NCBI GenBank assembly: GCA_020746875.1
Contig: JAGTJL010000002.1
Span: 62,001 to 126,000 of the forward strand
DNA: 64,000 bases
DNA from: Rhexocercosporidium sp. MPI-PUGE-AT-0058
Lineage: Eukaryota > Ascomycota > Leotiomycetes > Helotiales
Reading direction: 5' to 3'
How positions within the stretch are numbered: the stretch's first letter is position 1; every line of letters begins with the position of its first letter. The notes beneath the pieces were generated by a model that did no database searches, was not told where the DNA came from, and saw only the letters and a program-made list of their open reading frames with translations. This document shows positions 24,707 to 37,575 of this stretch, piece after piece. The position numbers and the translations under genes are program-made.

Positions 24707-25660
24707 AATAATAAAACTCCTTTTTTAATAATATAATTCGAAGGGCTTAACTTTATAACTCGCCTCGAGCTTATAAAGTATAAAGATAATTCTTTAACTT
24801 AAGAGATTAACGACGTCTTTAAAAAGAGTTTAATACTTTATTTTAAATTAAATTAAGAAAAGCATATTTAAAAAGAAGTTATTTTTATTATTAAAAGGCT
24901 AACTCGTAATATTAATTAAGTTATAAAACGAAATATTAATATAATTACAAAAGGACTAAATAACTTACGTATTTTATACGTTATTATAAAAAAAAGAAAG
25001 AATTTAAAGTTAATAATTAAAGTTAAGGCTTTATTTACTTATAAGTTAATTATATATCTTGAAGAAGCTAAGGTATTTTATTAAGATTTTAAAGTAAGCT
25101 TTAAATATAACCGACGTTTTAATATAAAAGACGACATAAATATTAAATGCCTTTTTTATTTTAATAAGCCGATTCTGGGTATTAGACTTTAAAGATTTTA
25201 TAAATATTAAAATTAATATTATAAATTTAAGAAGTAGCTTAATTTAGGAATTATTTATGAAAATAAAAATAACTATATTTATATAAGCCCTTAAAAAGAA
25301 AAAATAAAAGCTTAAGCGATTTAATTTCTTTAAAATAAATTAAAAAAAGAAGTCCTTATTTTATAAATAATTAATATAAAAAAAGACTTAAACTTAAAGC
25401 GAAAAGAAAAAGCAGTTTAAAAAAAGCTTTAAAACGCTTAAGAAATCCTTTTAACTTAATAAAATATTATATTAAAATCAGCCTTAAAAGAATTAATATT
25501 AAAAGTAAATTAAAAGCCCTAAAACTATTTAAATATTTTCGTTATTCGACTTTTTAATATAATAAGACTAATTAACGTTTAAAACGTATTTATTACTTTT
25601 AATTTAAAAAGAATAAATAATAACTTTAAAATAATACTTATAAAAACAAGACGACAAAAT
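24707..25660 (+). pseudogene. GypA copy 2 gag, 3' part
   Basis: This is a continuation of the Gag interrupted by CopE, homologous to 5111-5760. The atypical Cys motif near 25147-25190 reads C-L-F-Y-F-N-K-P, with Tyr where copy 1 keeps Cys. The site TAAGT at 24702-24706 is the second arm of the CopE target duplication. Non-functional. Confidence 0.7.
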
Positions 25661-28600
25661 GCCGCTACTTTTAAAGTAATAATAAGAATTAAATTATATA
25701 TAACCGGAACCTTACTTTAAAAACGCCTTAAGGCTTAAGTTAATTATAAAAGACTAAAAGTTCGCGAAGAAGTCAAGAATACCGTTAAATTTTAAGAGCT
25801 TATAAACGTAAACCCTTTAATTAAAGCACTTAAGGCAAAACTTATTTAAATTATCGTAAAAAATAATAATAATAATATTATTTTTAAGAAATTAAAAAAG
25901 TTATTTTAACCGTAAGTCGAAAAGAACTAACTATTATTAAATTATCTTTTATAAGAACTGTTTAAGAACGTATTAAAAGTAACTTACTTATTGTCATTAA
26001 GGCGACTTTAAGCCGACCTCGCGTATATTAAGCGTTGTTATAAAATAATTACACGTTAAATAATACACTAAATAAACTTTTTACTTAAAAAAAAGCTCTT
26101 TAAAAACTTAACTTTAAGAGAAATTTTTGTTTTAATTAACTTATTAAAAATAAGTCGACCGAAGACTATTAATTAAGAGATTTAAGACTAAATTACTATT
26201 ATTAATATTAAGACTATAGAATATATAAAGGCTTTTTAAGACTGTAATTAAAAAGGGAATAATATTATATTTTAACGCCTTTTATTATTTTAAATTAATA
26301 CTTCGGATTTTATATTAAGAAAACTATAAGTTTCATAATAGCCTAAACATATTTTCTTTAAATACAAAAAACGAATTATTATTTACTTTATTATATTTTA
26401 AGCTAAACTTATATATAAACTTTAAGTTTAATAAAGGAAATGAAAGTATTAAGTCTTTTTAATATAAGAAATATTAATTTAATAATTAACTTTTTAACTA
26501 TTATTAAATTTAATTCCTTTCTTTAACTTAATGCTTACAATTTTAACCGTTATCTTAATAGCGCTTTAAAAAGTAATAGTTTTAAAAAGAAAATTTAAAG
26601 TCGACTTATTATTAATTACTAAAGTTTACTTAATTGACACGCCTTAAAGACTAAGTCATAAGTAATACTTTTTAACGCTAAAGTATGTGATTACTATACT
26701 TAAGAAGACAAGACTTAATAATATTTAAGCGACTCTTAATTCCGGCGCAAAAGTTAATTATATATTTTATAATACTGCCATTTAATTAAAAGTCTTTATT
26801 ATAAAAAGCGACTTTATAACCTTAAAAAATATTATAAGCGTAAAATCGCGATTTCTAAAATATGCGGACAACGTCTCGGTTATAATAAGAAATTATATTA
26901 TCTTTATTAAGTTTTATATTATAAATATCTTAAGTATTAAAATTATTTTTAAATTTTTATTCTTTTAAATTACACGCGTTTTATTTAAATACTTATTTAA
27001 TATAAAAGGCAGTTTAGTTTACGCTAACTTATAGAATAAGACTACGCGACTAGTTATTATTATTAAAGCAGCTGAATTTATAGAGTACGCTAAAAGCATT
27101 AAAACTGTAAAGTTTAAGAATCGAGCTAGCAGAATATTATTAAATCCGGAATTAAATTATTTAAAGTCCGAAACTGACTTAAAAAACGAGTAATTAGCTA
27201 TAATTAAAGCTTTACAATTAATATCGTCGAATATTCTTTAAAAGACACTTCCTTTGAGCTTAAGAATAAGCTTTTCTACGGGGAAAATAAAGAAACCTTT
27301 AATAGTAAAAGCAATTCTTTTTTTAAAGACGTTTTATATGTTTTCATTAAATATATAAAGCGAGAATTTATAATTTTAAAGACGGACCTTTACAATTACC
27401 TCCTTTATAAAGACTTTATTAAAGCTCCTTTTAGTAAAGAACGCGTATTTAATACCGTATTAATTAAAAAAATCGAGCCTACCTTTTAATTTATTATAAA
27501 TTATAATACTTTATTAATAACGTCTTTATTTAAAAAATGTAAATAAGTTTCACGAGTTTATATTATATATAAAACAAAAGATAAAAAGATTATGCTTATA
27601 AATTAAATAAATAAAATAAAAAATACGCTTAAAAGCCGTAAAGATTAATACAAAGTCTTTAAAGAAAAGGACTTTTATTAAAAGTAAATTAAAAAATATT
27701 AAGACATTTTACTTCTTCGTTTTGCCGGCTTTCCTCGCAAATCTAAGATTATAAAAAAGCGACTTATTATTTTAAATATTAAAAATATATTATAATTAAA
27801 AGAAAAAGCCCTTTTCGACGAAATTATATTAAATCGAAAAAGTATTATTATATTTAATTAAATAAAATATAGGAAATTCTATAAGGATATTTCATTATTT
27901 ATAATTATTAAGACGATAGACCATAAAGCTTAATAAGCACTACACTTTTTACTCCTTAAAGCATTAGCTCCCGAAATTAAAAAGATAATAAAAAATAAAC
28001 TTAACCGTAAGGTTCTCGAACTCTTTAAATGGCTATATTATAACGCTTAATTCTTAATTAAAAAAAAGGAATTAAGAAAGTACTACTTAATTAACTTAGT
28101 AATTATATTTAACGCAATCACTTTAAAAGACGCTAACTTACTTTCTTTTATTAACGAATTTTTAAAGGAATTTATAAGGTGCTATATCGCGAGCTTAATA
28201 AACCTATATTTAGATTATAATTAATAAGTATTATATTAAAGCAGCCGAAATATAACGGCCTTTTTCGTGCTTAGTATTAAATTAGTCCAAAACACAACGT
28301 TACCTCAGGGAGCTATAAACTTTATTATTTAGTTTATAAAAACAATTAATAAAATATTAAAAGATATTATATTCTTTATTATAATATCGTTTTTAAATAA
28401 CGTTAGCGTAAAAAGACTATATATAAACTATAATCAAAAGAAAGCACGGCCTAGAATTCGCTAGTTCGTCCTTAAATACTTTCTTAACCTTAATAAGACG
28501 TTAAAACGCCTTAAGCGCGCTAAAGCTACTATAGGCCCTAAATCGCAATTCTATCGCAATAATATAAACGTCGTTAATTACGTATATAACTCATAAGAAA

Positions 28601-30960
28601 GAGAACCTTTAATTATATACTTAATTAAAATATAAAAATAAAAAAAACCTAAGAACGTTATAAAAATTAAAAGATTTCTAGGTTTAATTACTTATTTTCA
28701 CATTTAAATTAAAGACTTTCCTTTATTAGCCAAATCGTTATACAACCTTATTAAAAAAAGAGTTAAATTTATATAAAACCCCGCAACTTATAGCCAAGTA
28801 ATAAAAACCTTTTAAAATATTTTATACTTCTTTTTAATACTTTATAAAATCGACTACTTTAAGAGCGCTAGCGAAATCGTTGTTTTTATAGACTTTAGCG
28901 GAGTTGGGTAAAGTAGTTTCCTTAATTAACGTAACTCGAAAAATAATAAGCTTAAACCGACGAAATATAAGAGCGGCTTTTAAATAAAAGCAAAACGAGA
29001 TTACGACGTTATAAAAAGAAAATATAAAAGCATGCTTTTAATCCTTAAAAAGCTTAAAATTTAATTTATAAGAGTCTATTTTATTATAAAGACTAACATA
29101 AACACTCTTATTATTTAACTTAAAAGAGCTACTTACGACCACTTTAATGCGATACTTATTCGCTGGCTCGCCTAGATTAGGCTTTTCGACTTCGAAGTGC
29201 GCTATATTAAAGGTATTACGTATATAATAATAAATGCTCTCTTAAGGAGACCTAAATACCTTAAGGATATTAAAGAGAATACCGAAAATAATAATAATAA
29301 GGATTAAATTTTAATTAAACTTAATACGGTTAGAATTTACCCGGTAGAAGCGGAGAATACAAAAGACTTAATAAAAAAACTAAAGACCTTCGATAACCTT
29401 AAGCTAACTTAAAAACGCGATATACTTATTAATATAAAGCGAAAAGTCTAAGAATTACGAGATAAGTCGAACGATTAAGTAATACTTAATAACGACTCGA
29501 GTATAAACTAAAAGAGCGAAGCAGACTTATTAATATCTTTAAAATACTATAAGGAATATTATTAAAAGATAATTATTTATTTAATTATATTTAAGACTTT
29601 AAAAAGTATAAACTTAAAAGCTTTTTATATATTTAAAAAAGAAATATTATTATATAAAATTTATAATTAATATATTTAAAGACTTTTATTAAAAGGCGCA
29701 CTTATTAAACTCGTTATTAATATTAATAAAAACAAGGCATATATCTTACGAAGCTATTATAATAACTCCGGCTATAAAAAAAGGGAAAGTATATACTATC
29801 GCATTTCTTAGCGCTATTTTTGAAAGGGCTATTTTAAGGACTCCGCGGAATTCGTTAAAATATACAATAAGTATATATTACGTAATATTAATTAATAAAA
29901 AGAATTTATAATTTTAATTACTTTAAATAAACTTATGGAAAAATAAGCGCTAAATATTACTTTTATATTAATACGAAACGAAAAAAAGTATCTTATTGTC
30001 GCTTGAGACGACATAAGCGGTTAGGTCGAAGTTAAGGCGTTTACTTCGAAGGAAGCTAAAGGCATTACTGATTTTATTTAACAAGACATTATTTACCGAC
30101 ACAGGCTATTTTAAAAGTTAATAATTAATAAAAGCATAAAGAATATAAGCGAAGTCGTTAACTTATTAAATAAAGTGGAAATTCGACGAATTTAAATATT
30201 AGCTTATAACGCGAAAGCTAATAATATAATTAAGCGAGGACATAGCCTTATTAAAAATGCTCTTTTTAAAATAAGACGAGATTAAATAAATAGTTTATTA
30301 ACGGTTCTATTCGCTGACCGTATTATAGTCTATAAACTTATAGATTATACCCCTTTTTATATAATTTACGGCAAAGAATTAGTTTTTTTTATCGAAACAC
30401 GTTACTTTACTTAGAAAAGCCTCTTTTCGGAAGACATTAAGAGTATTAATAATTTAATTTATATTTAAACTCTTTAATATTAAATGTAGAATAATAATAT
30501 AAAAAAAGTTAGGCTTTAAAAGACACGCCGTAAATAAGAAGAAAAAGAAGCTTTTAACACAAAAAAAACATTCGAAATAGGCCACTATAAGTTAAAGACT
30601 TAATTCTTAAGCACGACTTTATTTAAGAAATTAATATATTAAAGAGTAAAAAGCTTAACTTTTAATAGTTAAGACTTTACGAAATTTATAAGGCTTTTTT
30701 TAAAAAGAGTTATTATAAGCTAAAAGAGCTAGGAGTCGACGGTGCACTCTTTCGCGATACTTTTGTAATTAATTACTTTAAGTTATTTTATAAACGAGAG
30801 CGCTTTATTTATTATAAAGACGACGAGCTTTTAGCGATAACTTAATATAATAATAATAAAGACTAGCCTAAACCCAGTCTCGAGGAGCGAAATTTACAGG
30901 GCCTTAAAAACCTTAAAAAGCTTATAAAATAAGCTATATAGAATAATAGAATTATTATTA
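25661..30960 (+). pseudogene. GypA copy 2 pol remnant: protease, RT, RNase H, integrase
   Basis: Protease lies at about 26745-27090, starting N-S-G-A-K-V-N-Y (catalytic D-S-G altered). RT runs about 28080-28620; its catalytic motif near 28390-28410 reads F-L-N-N, so both Asp are lost. RNase H runs about 28700-29300, then integrase about 29700-30960 with D-D-I-S-G, K-A-F-T-S-K-E-A-K-G-I, A-Y-N-A-K-A-N and Y-T-P-F-Y-I-I-Y-G, the standard core blocks of this fungal gypsy family. The C-terminus K-L-K-E-L-G-V-D-G-A-L-F-R-D-T-F ends near 30880-30960. Many RIP stops. 29120-29309 is identical to copy 1. Confidence 0.9.
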
Positions 30961-33351
30961 AAGTATTTAAAAGACTAACTTACGCAGAATAAAGTTAATA
31001 TTAAGTCGTTACTTACTTTTTTAATAAGTAATTTAATCGCCATAACTAATATTATTAATTACTTTTTATTATAATTCTTATAACTCGTCACTTAGCGTTG
31101 TCGAACGCTAAACTATAACGAGGACGTACCTTTTATACTTTATAAAAGAGACGAAGATTAAGGTATAATAATAAAAGTATATACTAAAACACTAGGAGCT
31201 CTTCCTTAAACGACGAAAAATCCCCTCAGCACTTCGAACACTATTTACGGCTATAAATACCCTCCGATCGCACTTATAAGTCGTTTTATAACGATAATAT
31301 TAACATCTTAGTCGAGCTAAACAGTGTGTTTATAATAGCTGCCCTTCGAATAATTTAACACTACTAACGCTGGACATATAAACTTAAAAGCTTATAAATA
31401 TAATAATTATTAGTACTATATAAAGCTAAAGAAGCCCCTAAGAAACTTAGAGAAAGTTTTAGCCCCGTGAGGTGGTTTAATTAAATTAAGTCGACTATAA
31501 CTTATATTATAAAAGAATAAAATCTAATCGAGCACCTACTTTTTATTAAATCTTAAAAAGAATTAAATAATAAGTTAAACGAGGTTTTTTTAACGAGTCG
31601 TTTTAAAGCGTTAATAGTCTTAATATATTAATAAGCTAAGCGTTAAAGACAATAACCCTCTGAAACACATTACTAAAGTAAGCTTATATAATAAGTCTCT
31701 AAAGGTAGTCGAAGACTAGAAATTCTTCTTTAATATTACTTAAACACTTTATAATAAAAAAGATTTACTTTAATTAAAATAGCTTTTAAGATTATAATAA
31801 ATAAGCTATTAATTTAAAAAGAAAATATATAATAACTAAAAGGTTATACGTAATTAAACGACTTAAGATTTAAAGAAGTTTATAAGGCTAAATAAATAAA
31901 ATTAATTTATATATTTAAATAAATAATAAAGCGCGCGACAGGCTATAAATTATTACGAAGGAAATAAATTACTATAACTACTTTATATCGATAATAAAAA
32001 TTGTCAGATTTATTATTAATAATATAAAAGGTTTATTTAAATATTAATAACTTTAATATAGCGTACTTAAAAACGGAGCTTAATACTCCGAGACTGTGGC
32101 AATTAAGTTAAAGATAAATAAAGTAAGTACGATTAATAAATTATAAATCTTTAGCTTTTTTATATCTCTTTTACGCCTTTAACTCTTTATATTATAAATG
32201 CTTTATTTTTAATTAAACCATTAGTCCTCAGAAATTAACGGTCGAGTTATTACGAGCCTAAAGTTTAACGTAAAGATTATTATTAAACTTTATAAGTTTT
32301 CTTAATCGACGGATATTAAGTCTAGGCCCCCACGCTGCTTAAGTATTAGTAATAATAACTTAATTAAGAGCAAAAGTATAGGACAGCGAATTAGGTATTA
32401 TAATAGGTCAAGCCTGCCTTAAGCTATTTTAGGCAACGTATTAAAATGCTAAAGTAATAACGACTTTATTTCCTCGGAGTTTTAGTTAATTAATTTTAAG
32501 ACGACAAAATAAGTAAAATCATTTTATATAAAGGAAGATTTTAATTAATTTAAACTATACGCCTCTTTTTTAGTCGTTTTGAAATCTCACTTATTAGAAT
32601 TTAAATATTATTATTATAGTTTCGTTGCGGTAATAACTTTATGGAGGACTTAAGCGGGTAAATGGTGCCCTATTGTGAGCACTTGAGCCATTTATAAGTA
32701 TTCCTTTAATTTTGTCCCTATAGAGCTGTCTCCCACTAAGTAAATTAACCAGACTTTAGGTTAGGAGCTTCTTTTAATTAAATATTAATCTTTAGACCCC
32801 TAAACCAAAAACATTAATCGACTAAAAGAGAATACTATTACTTCCGCCCTTAAGACATATTTACTTTTTTCTTAAACCTAGAATCCGGCTTAGCTTATAC
32901 TAATTTATAAAGGTATTTAAGGAATGTTTTTATTACCTTTAGAGTTATTATAAAATTATATTAATATAAAGTTTTTTAAAAAAGAACCTTACCTTTAAAT
33001 AAAAAGGAATTGCCTTAATAAAAAAAGACTTTCGAAAGGCTTAATACTATCGATTTAAAGGTTGCTTATAATATAATTAATAAAGGCTTAAAATAAGTAA
33101 TAAGGTTAAAAACACTTCTTATTTTAATAAAGCAATTAAAGTTACGCTTTTACTTTAAGTCTTTAAATTATATTAAAGAATTATTAAGATTTAAAAGTTA
33201 ACGATATCGAACGAGAGGGAATTTACTTTTAGCCTTTTACCCCTCCTAATTAATTAATAATAAGAAGTAAGTTAAAGGAAAGCGATAACGAAAGCGGTTT
33301 AAGATAGCTTATAACTTATTAAAGTTTTAAAAGTTATTCTCGAAAAGCTTT
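30961..33351 (+). other. GypA copy 2 post-pol region with unidentified ORF remnant, left part
   Basis: This follows the end of pol. From about 31950 to 32640 one plus-strand frame has stops only at probable Gln/Trp positions. It looks Gln-, Tyr- and Pro-rich with acidic patches, a composition like Gag linkers or low-complexity retroelement proteins. From about 33000 to 33351 another frame reads I-Y-F-Q-P-F-T-P-P after correction for one RIP stop. No conserved domain was recognised. It could be an extra ORF of GypA or the remains of an older insertion; no internal direct repeats were found to support the latter. It is interrupted by FotH at 33352. Confidence 0.4.
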
Positions 33352-33353
33352 TA

Positions 33354-33408
33354 ACGTCTCGCCCCCCCCTTTGGCCCACCCGGGCCTTTGGCCCACCTCG
33401 CTTAGTTC
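33354..33408 (+). repeat. FotH left terminal inverted repeat
   Basis: It is the reverse complement of 35132-35186. The element TTTGGCCCACC occurs twice inside, separated by CGGGCC, giving each end two copies of a possible transposase-binding unit after a run of eight C. Confidence 0.95.
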
Positions 33409-33500
33409 ACCGCCACTTATACTTACTAACTTAAATAATTAATTACTCTTTCATTCTTTAATCGATTCTCTTCAAATTTGGAATTCGCATTATTTTCATC

Positions 33501-35102
33501 ATGAAGCCTGAGTATACTGAGCATGACGTCATGTGCGCGCTTGAGGAGATCGCAAATGGCAAGTCTTTGCGAAAGGCATGCCTAGAATGAGGTATTCCAA
33601 GGTCTACACTTCGCCATCGCAACGAAACGACTCAACCACGTCAAGAGGCCGCTAATCACTTGCAAAGGCTACTTACGGTGATAGAGAATCGATTAACTGA
33701 TTGGATTTTGACTCAAGAGTCTCTTAGCTATAGAGTTACGCACACACAAATCAAGGTTTTTGGAGAGAGGCTTTTGGCACTTCAAAGAGACCATCTACTA
33801 CTAGGAAAACATTAAATAGCACGATTTTTAGCACGTAATCCTGTTCTAAAGACTAAGAGGCAAATATACGTCGATTCCGTGCGTGTTAATGCCGCTTGTT
33901 CCGAAGTTATTAGGCCGTGGTTCCAGAAATTGGAGATTCCGGCTATTAAGGCTATTCCAGCTTATTAACGATGGAATATGGACGAGACTGGTATTATAGA
34001 AGGCTACGGTCTTAATGGATATGTTGTAAGGAACGCTGAGAGCCGCAAGATTCAAGGAAAACAGCCAGGTTCACGTGCTTAGACAATAATCATTGAGTAT
34101 ATCTCTGCAACTGGAACTTCTACGCTACTAGCTGTAATTTACAAGGGAAAATCAGTCCAATAACAGTGGTTTCCGTCTCAATTAGACGTATTCGACTAAT
34201 GGCATTTCACAGCTACTGAAAATGGGTAGACAACTGATCAAATGGCCCTTAAATAGCTAAAGAAGGTCTTTATTCCTCAGACGAAACCACGTGATCATTC
34301 AGCAAGGCTCCTCATTCTAGACGGCCACGGGAGTCATGAGACTACGGAATTCCTTTGGAAGTGCCTTGAACATAATATATACCTTCTATTTTTACCTGCA
34401 TATACGTCACACGTCTTACAACCTTTAGATTTGACGGTTTTTTCTATTTTGAAGCGTGCTTACCGAAAAGAACTGCAAAAGTTGAGTTCTTTAATCGATT
34501 CTACTTCAATTGGCAAGCGCAACTTCCTTATCTGCTACCAAAAGGCACGTCAAGAGAGTATTACCCCGTCTAATATTAAGGCGGGGTAGAGAACTACAGG
34601 ATTATGGCCGGTATCTGTAGCCAAGCCATTAATAAGCCCTTTGCTATTAGAAAACAGTAATAAATCGACAAATCCATCTCTTCCAAAGCCTCAGGAGACG
34701 CTAATACTACTTCCGGAGGTAATTGAACCTTTAATTAACGTTCAGACTCCAAGGGCTAGGAAGGATTTGTACGTACAGATTCGTACTTTAGCTAGCGGAT
34801 CATATGACCAACTTCCAACGCAACGTTTGCTTTTTAGGAAAGTTATAAAGGGAATTGATGAAAAGGATTACGAATTAGGGAAAGCAAATATGAAGATTAA
34901 GGCGCTGGAAGAGAAATTAGAGCAGTTAAGGCCAAGGAAAAGGCGGAAAGTTCGGACTAGTCCAAATTCCAAGTTCGCCATAACACGTGCTATTAAGGAG
35001 GCTTAAATCGCAGCTGGAGAACGTCAAATTGAGTCTTTAGAATCAGAATTATAAGGAGAATTAGATTCTATAATATCTTATATAGAAGTTGAGGAAATAT
35101 AG
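33501..35102 (+). pseudogene. FotH transposase, lightly RIPped DDE (pogo/Fot1) pseudogene
   Basis: The transposase would cut the element ends and insert them at TA. From the ATG at 33501 a single frame runs about 533 codons. It contains an N-terminal psq/CENP-B-type helix-turn-helix (about residues 5-130), then a DDE domain with W-N-M-D-E-T-G (D161), L-D-G-H-G-S-H (D274) and S-H-V-L-Q-P-L-D (D310). The 35-residue gap between the last two is the DD35D of Fot1 types. A Lys/Arg-rich coiled-coil C-terminus lies about residues 450-490 (K-A-L-E-E-K-L-E-Q-L). Eleven in-frame stops interrupt it before the end, nearly all explained as RIP of Trp, Gln or Arg codons. All three catalytic Asp remain. Inactive as encoded. 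Confidence 0.93.
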
Positions 35103-35131
35103 AGTTATTAAGTCTTAAATAGGAAGTATTA

Positions 35132-35186
35132 GAATTAAGCGAGGTGGGCCAAAGGCCCGGGTGGGCCAAAGGGGGGGGCGAGACGT
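35132..35186 (-). repeat. FotH right terminal inverted repeat
   Basis: It mirrors 33354-33408 with perfect identity over the outer 51 bp, including the run of eight G. Confidence 0.95.
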
Positions 35187-35188
35187 TA

Positions 35189-36312
35189 CTCCGTAACTTA
35201 TTATTAAGAAAAAAAAAGAGACCGCGAGAAAGACTAAGTAGCTCGAAGTCAATATATAAAATATAATATTTCTTCTTTTTCTTTTTTTAAATATAATAAA
35301 TCTTAATCGCTTATAATAATCTATTTATTTATTAAAAAATAATAGGAAAATATAATAAAAAATTATTAAAACACTATTAACGCTTTTATTTCATATAATA
35401 ACCGTTAAAATAAAAGAAGAAGAAACTACTTAAAACCGACTTCGTCGTTATTTAATATTAACTTATTAAAAAAGTAAAAATAAAGAAAAAAAAATAAGAA
35501 TAAAAACAAAACTTAATTAAATTAGGAAAAGAAATGCTTCGATTGGCTTCTTTTCACTTCTTTATTATACTTTAAACCTCAAAAGTAAGAAAACCGTCCT
35601 CCGATTATTTTTTACTTTTAACCTTATATATTTATATATTCTTACTTTTTTAATATACTTTTAATATATTTCCTTTTATTTTTAATAATAATTAAAAGAT
35701 TAAAAAAGTTCGTAAAAAATTCATTAAAATAAGAATATAAAAAAAGAATAAGGTTATTAAAGACACGCCAGCTTAAAGTATAAAGGGATATTAAAAAATT
35801 CGACGCGTTATGAAAATTAATCTTTATTTTATAAGGAAAGTCAGTCTTTATATCGTAAAGGAAGGAGTTAAGAACTTATTTAAAATATTAATTATACGCC
35901 GATTTATTTTAAAAGAATTATTTTAACTTTATTAAAACTAAAGTTTACTTAAATGCAATATTTAAAAAAGCAAGTTTAGGCGACAAAAACAATGCGACAA
36001 GTGCTAAAAGGTATAAAAAGACTAATATAAGTATAAAGAGACGCGTAAAACCTCCTTAAAAATATTATAAAAAAAAGTAATAAAATTATTAAAAAAGAAA
36101 AGAAGGAAAAAGAATAATAAAGTAAAAGATAATATTTAAAAGTATTAAGCGAAACAATTATTTACTTTTAAAAGTAAAATATAAGTCACTTAATATTTAC
36201 TTATCCTTATTTAAATATATTTTCCTTTAAGTATTTAAAGTTTTAAAGCTATAATATTAATTTTTATTTTTTTACTTAAAGTCGAGTATAAGTTTTTTAA
36301 AGAAAGGACGTA
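35189..36312 (+). other. GypA copy 2 post-pol region, right part
   Basis: This AT-rich, heavily RIPped sequence lies between FotH and the 3' LTR. A short plus-strand stretch near 35970-36070 reads R-R-Q-K-Q-C-D-K-C with many Lys/Arg residues around it, a weak hint of a basic nucleic-acid-binding tail. No domain can be assigned. The purine-rich stretches in the last about 300 bp are consistent with, but do not prove, a polypurine tract before the LTR. Confidence 0.35.
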
Positions 36313-36593
36313 TATAGTGGGGTTAACCTTAAAGGCCTATTTATCACGTAATTAAGCTACATCTTATTATATTTAAAATAGCCTTTAAAGTAATATCTTT
36401 TAATAATAATAACGATTCTTATTATTATAACCTTTCCTTTTTATTTAAATTATACCTTTCTTTTCCTTTAATAAATTATATTCCTTAAATATATAATATC
36501 TTTAGTATTCGTTAAATAAGTATTTCTTACGTTTATCCTTTAGCACTTACTTTATTACCCTCTTATTATGTGCTTGGTATTTTCCCCTCTACA
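36313..36593 (+). repeat. GypA copy 2 3' LTR (281 bp)
   Basis: It starts TATAGTGGGGTTAACC and ends CCTCTACA; the ATAT target duplication follows. Same length as 14814-15094. Confidence 0.94.
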
Positions 36594-36597
36594 ATAT

Positions 36598-37560
36598 AAT
36601 ATTAATATTAAGTATATAAGACGCGCTAATAATAACGTAAGTATTCCTTTAAACGATTTTCGCGAATCACAAAATATTAAATAAAATTATCTTAAATAAA
36701 AACAAGTTCTTTATTTTAAAATTCTAAAAAATATTAATATTACTTTTAAGAATAAGACAGAAAATATTAACGGTATTTTAATTTTAGACTAACAATTAAA
36801 CAAAACGAATCAATTAAATAATAAAGACTTACCTTCGATGTTATATAAATTATAAATAAGACGATTAAATTTAATTACTCTTAACCGCTTAATTTATATA
36901 TAATAGCGCGGATTAAGAAATTATTAAAATATCGCCGTTTTATACGAACTATAAGTATAACCCAACGGTATATAATATATTAATTACGGGTTAAAGGACC
37001 GCGTATAAAGCTATACTATAGAAAAATAAGCTTAAATAATTATATAACGAATTATTAACGGATATTCTATTTATTACATAAAGATTAACTATTTATTATA
37101 ATAAAAAGCGTAATATAAAACTAATACTAAAAGAAAAAGATAAGATTTACTTACTTAAAAAGAACATCGTAATTTAAGTAATTAAACAGTAAATTAAATT
37201 ATAAAAAACTAAAACTATTTAAAATTACGAAAGTTAAAGAACTAATTAATTACTAATTAATACTTCTGAAAATTATAAATAACCACCCCGTATTCTATAT
37301 ATTTCTCCTCGAACTAGTACCGCTAAAAGCATCCTTAGCCTTTATTATAAAAGTATAACCGGTAAACCCAAACCCCGAATATAATATTAAAACTATTTTA
37401 AACTATTAATATTTCCGTAATATCGCTAAGTACTTAATTAAATAAAAAAGGTATTTATAATCTAAAAATACTTAAGAACTTAAGTTTAATTTCCATTACT
37501 TTAAGTAATTCTAAAGGTTTTATTTACAAAACCTAAATCTATTTAAAAAGCCGAATCCGC
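36598..37560 (+). pseudogene. GypB copy 1 pol, 3' part: integrase C-terminus and chromodomain
   Basis: This continues the pol cut at 14813. Integrase core and C-terminal blocks are readable about 36620-37330, including a Y-N-S-A-like stretch and the G-Y-N-P box. A chromodomain follows at about 37371-37500, with N-P-E-Y-N-I-K-T-I-L, K-Y-L-I-K-stop-K and S-K-N-T-stop-E, where the two stops occupy the conserved Trp positions of the aromatic cage and of W-E-P. Chromodomains direct chromoviruses to heterochromatin, which fits this silent block. It ends tail-to-tail with the antisense ORF at 37576. Confidence 0.85.
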
Positions 37561-37575
37561 GAAATTAAGCAAGAC

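Larger units (their letters stand above)
33354..35186 (+). mobile_element. FotH: Fot1/pogo-type (Tc1-mariner) DNA transposon, 1833 bp
   Basis: It has perfect 51-bp terminal inverted repeats (about 55 bp with one mismatch) beginning ACGTCTCGCCCCCCCC, flanked by TA at 33352-33353 and 35187-35188, the target duplication of Tc1-mariner elements. A single transposase gene lies between. Unlike the surrounding DNA it keeps many TG and CA dinucleotides, so it is younger than most RIP here or was RIPped only lightly. Length and structure match fungal Fot1-like elements. Confidence 0.95.
14814..36593 (+). mobile_element. GypA copy 2: large Ty3/gypsy retrotransposon, complete ends, twice interrupted
   Basis: Two 281-bp LTRs (14814-15094, 36313-36593) flank Gag, protease, RT, RNase H and integrase in plus orientation. 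The four bases ATAT at 14810-14813 and 36594-36597 are the target duplication, and the uninterrupted site can be read in GypB copy 2 at about 42003-42014. CopE (17344-24701) and FotH (33354-35186) are inserted inside. Subtracting both leaves about 12.6 kb, large for a fungal gypsy element, mainly because about 3.5 kb of non-FotH sequence separates pol from the 3' LTR. Confidence 0.93.

Noticed and set aside
33846..34055. Minus-strand open frame within FotH
   Set aside because: It is antisense to the DDE domain, which carries the recognisable motifs on the plus strand.
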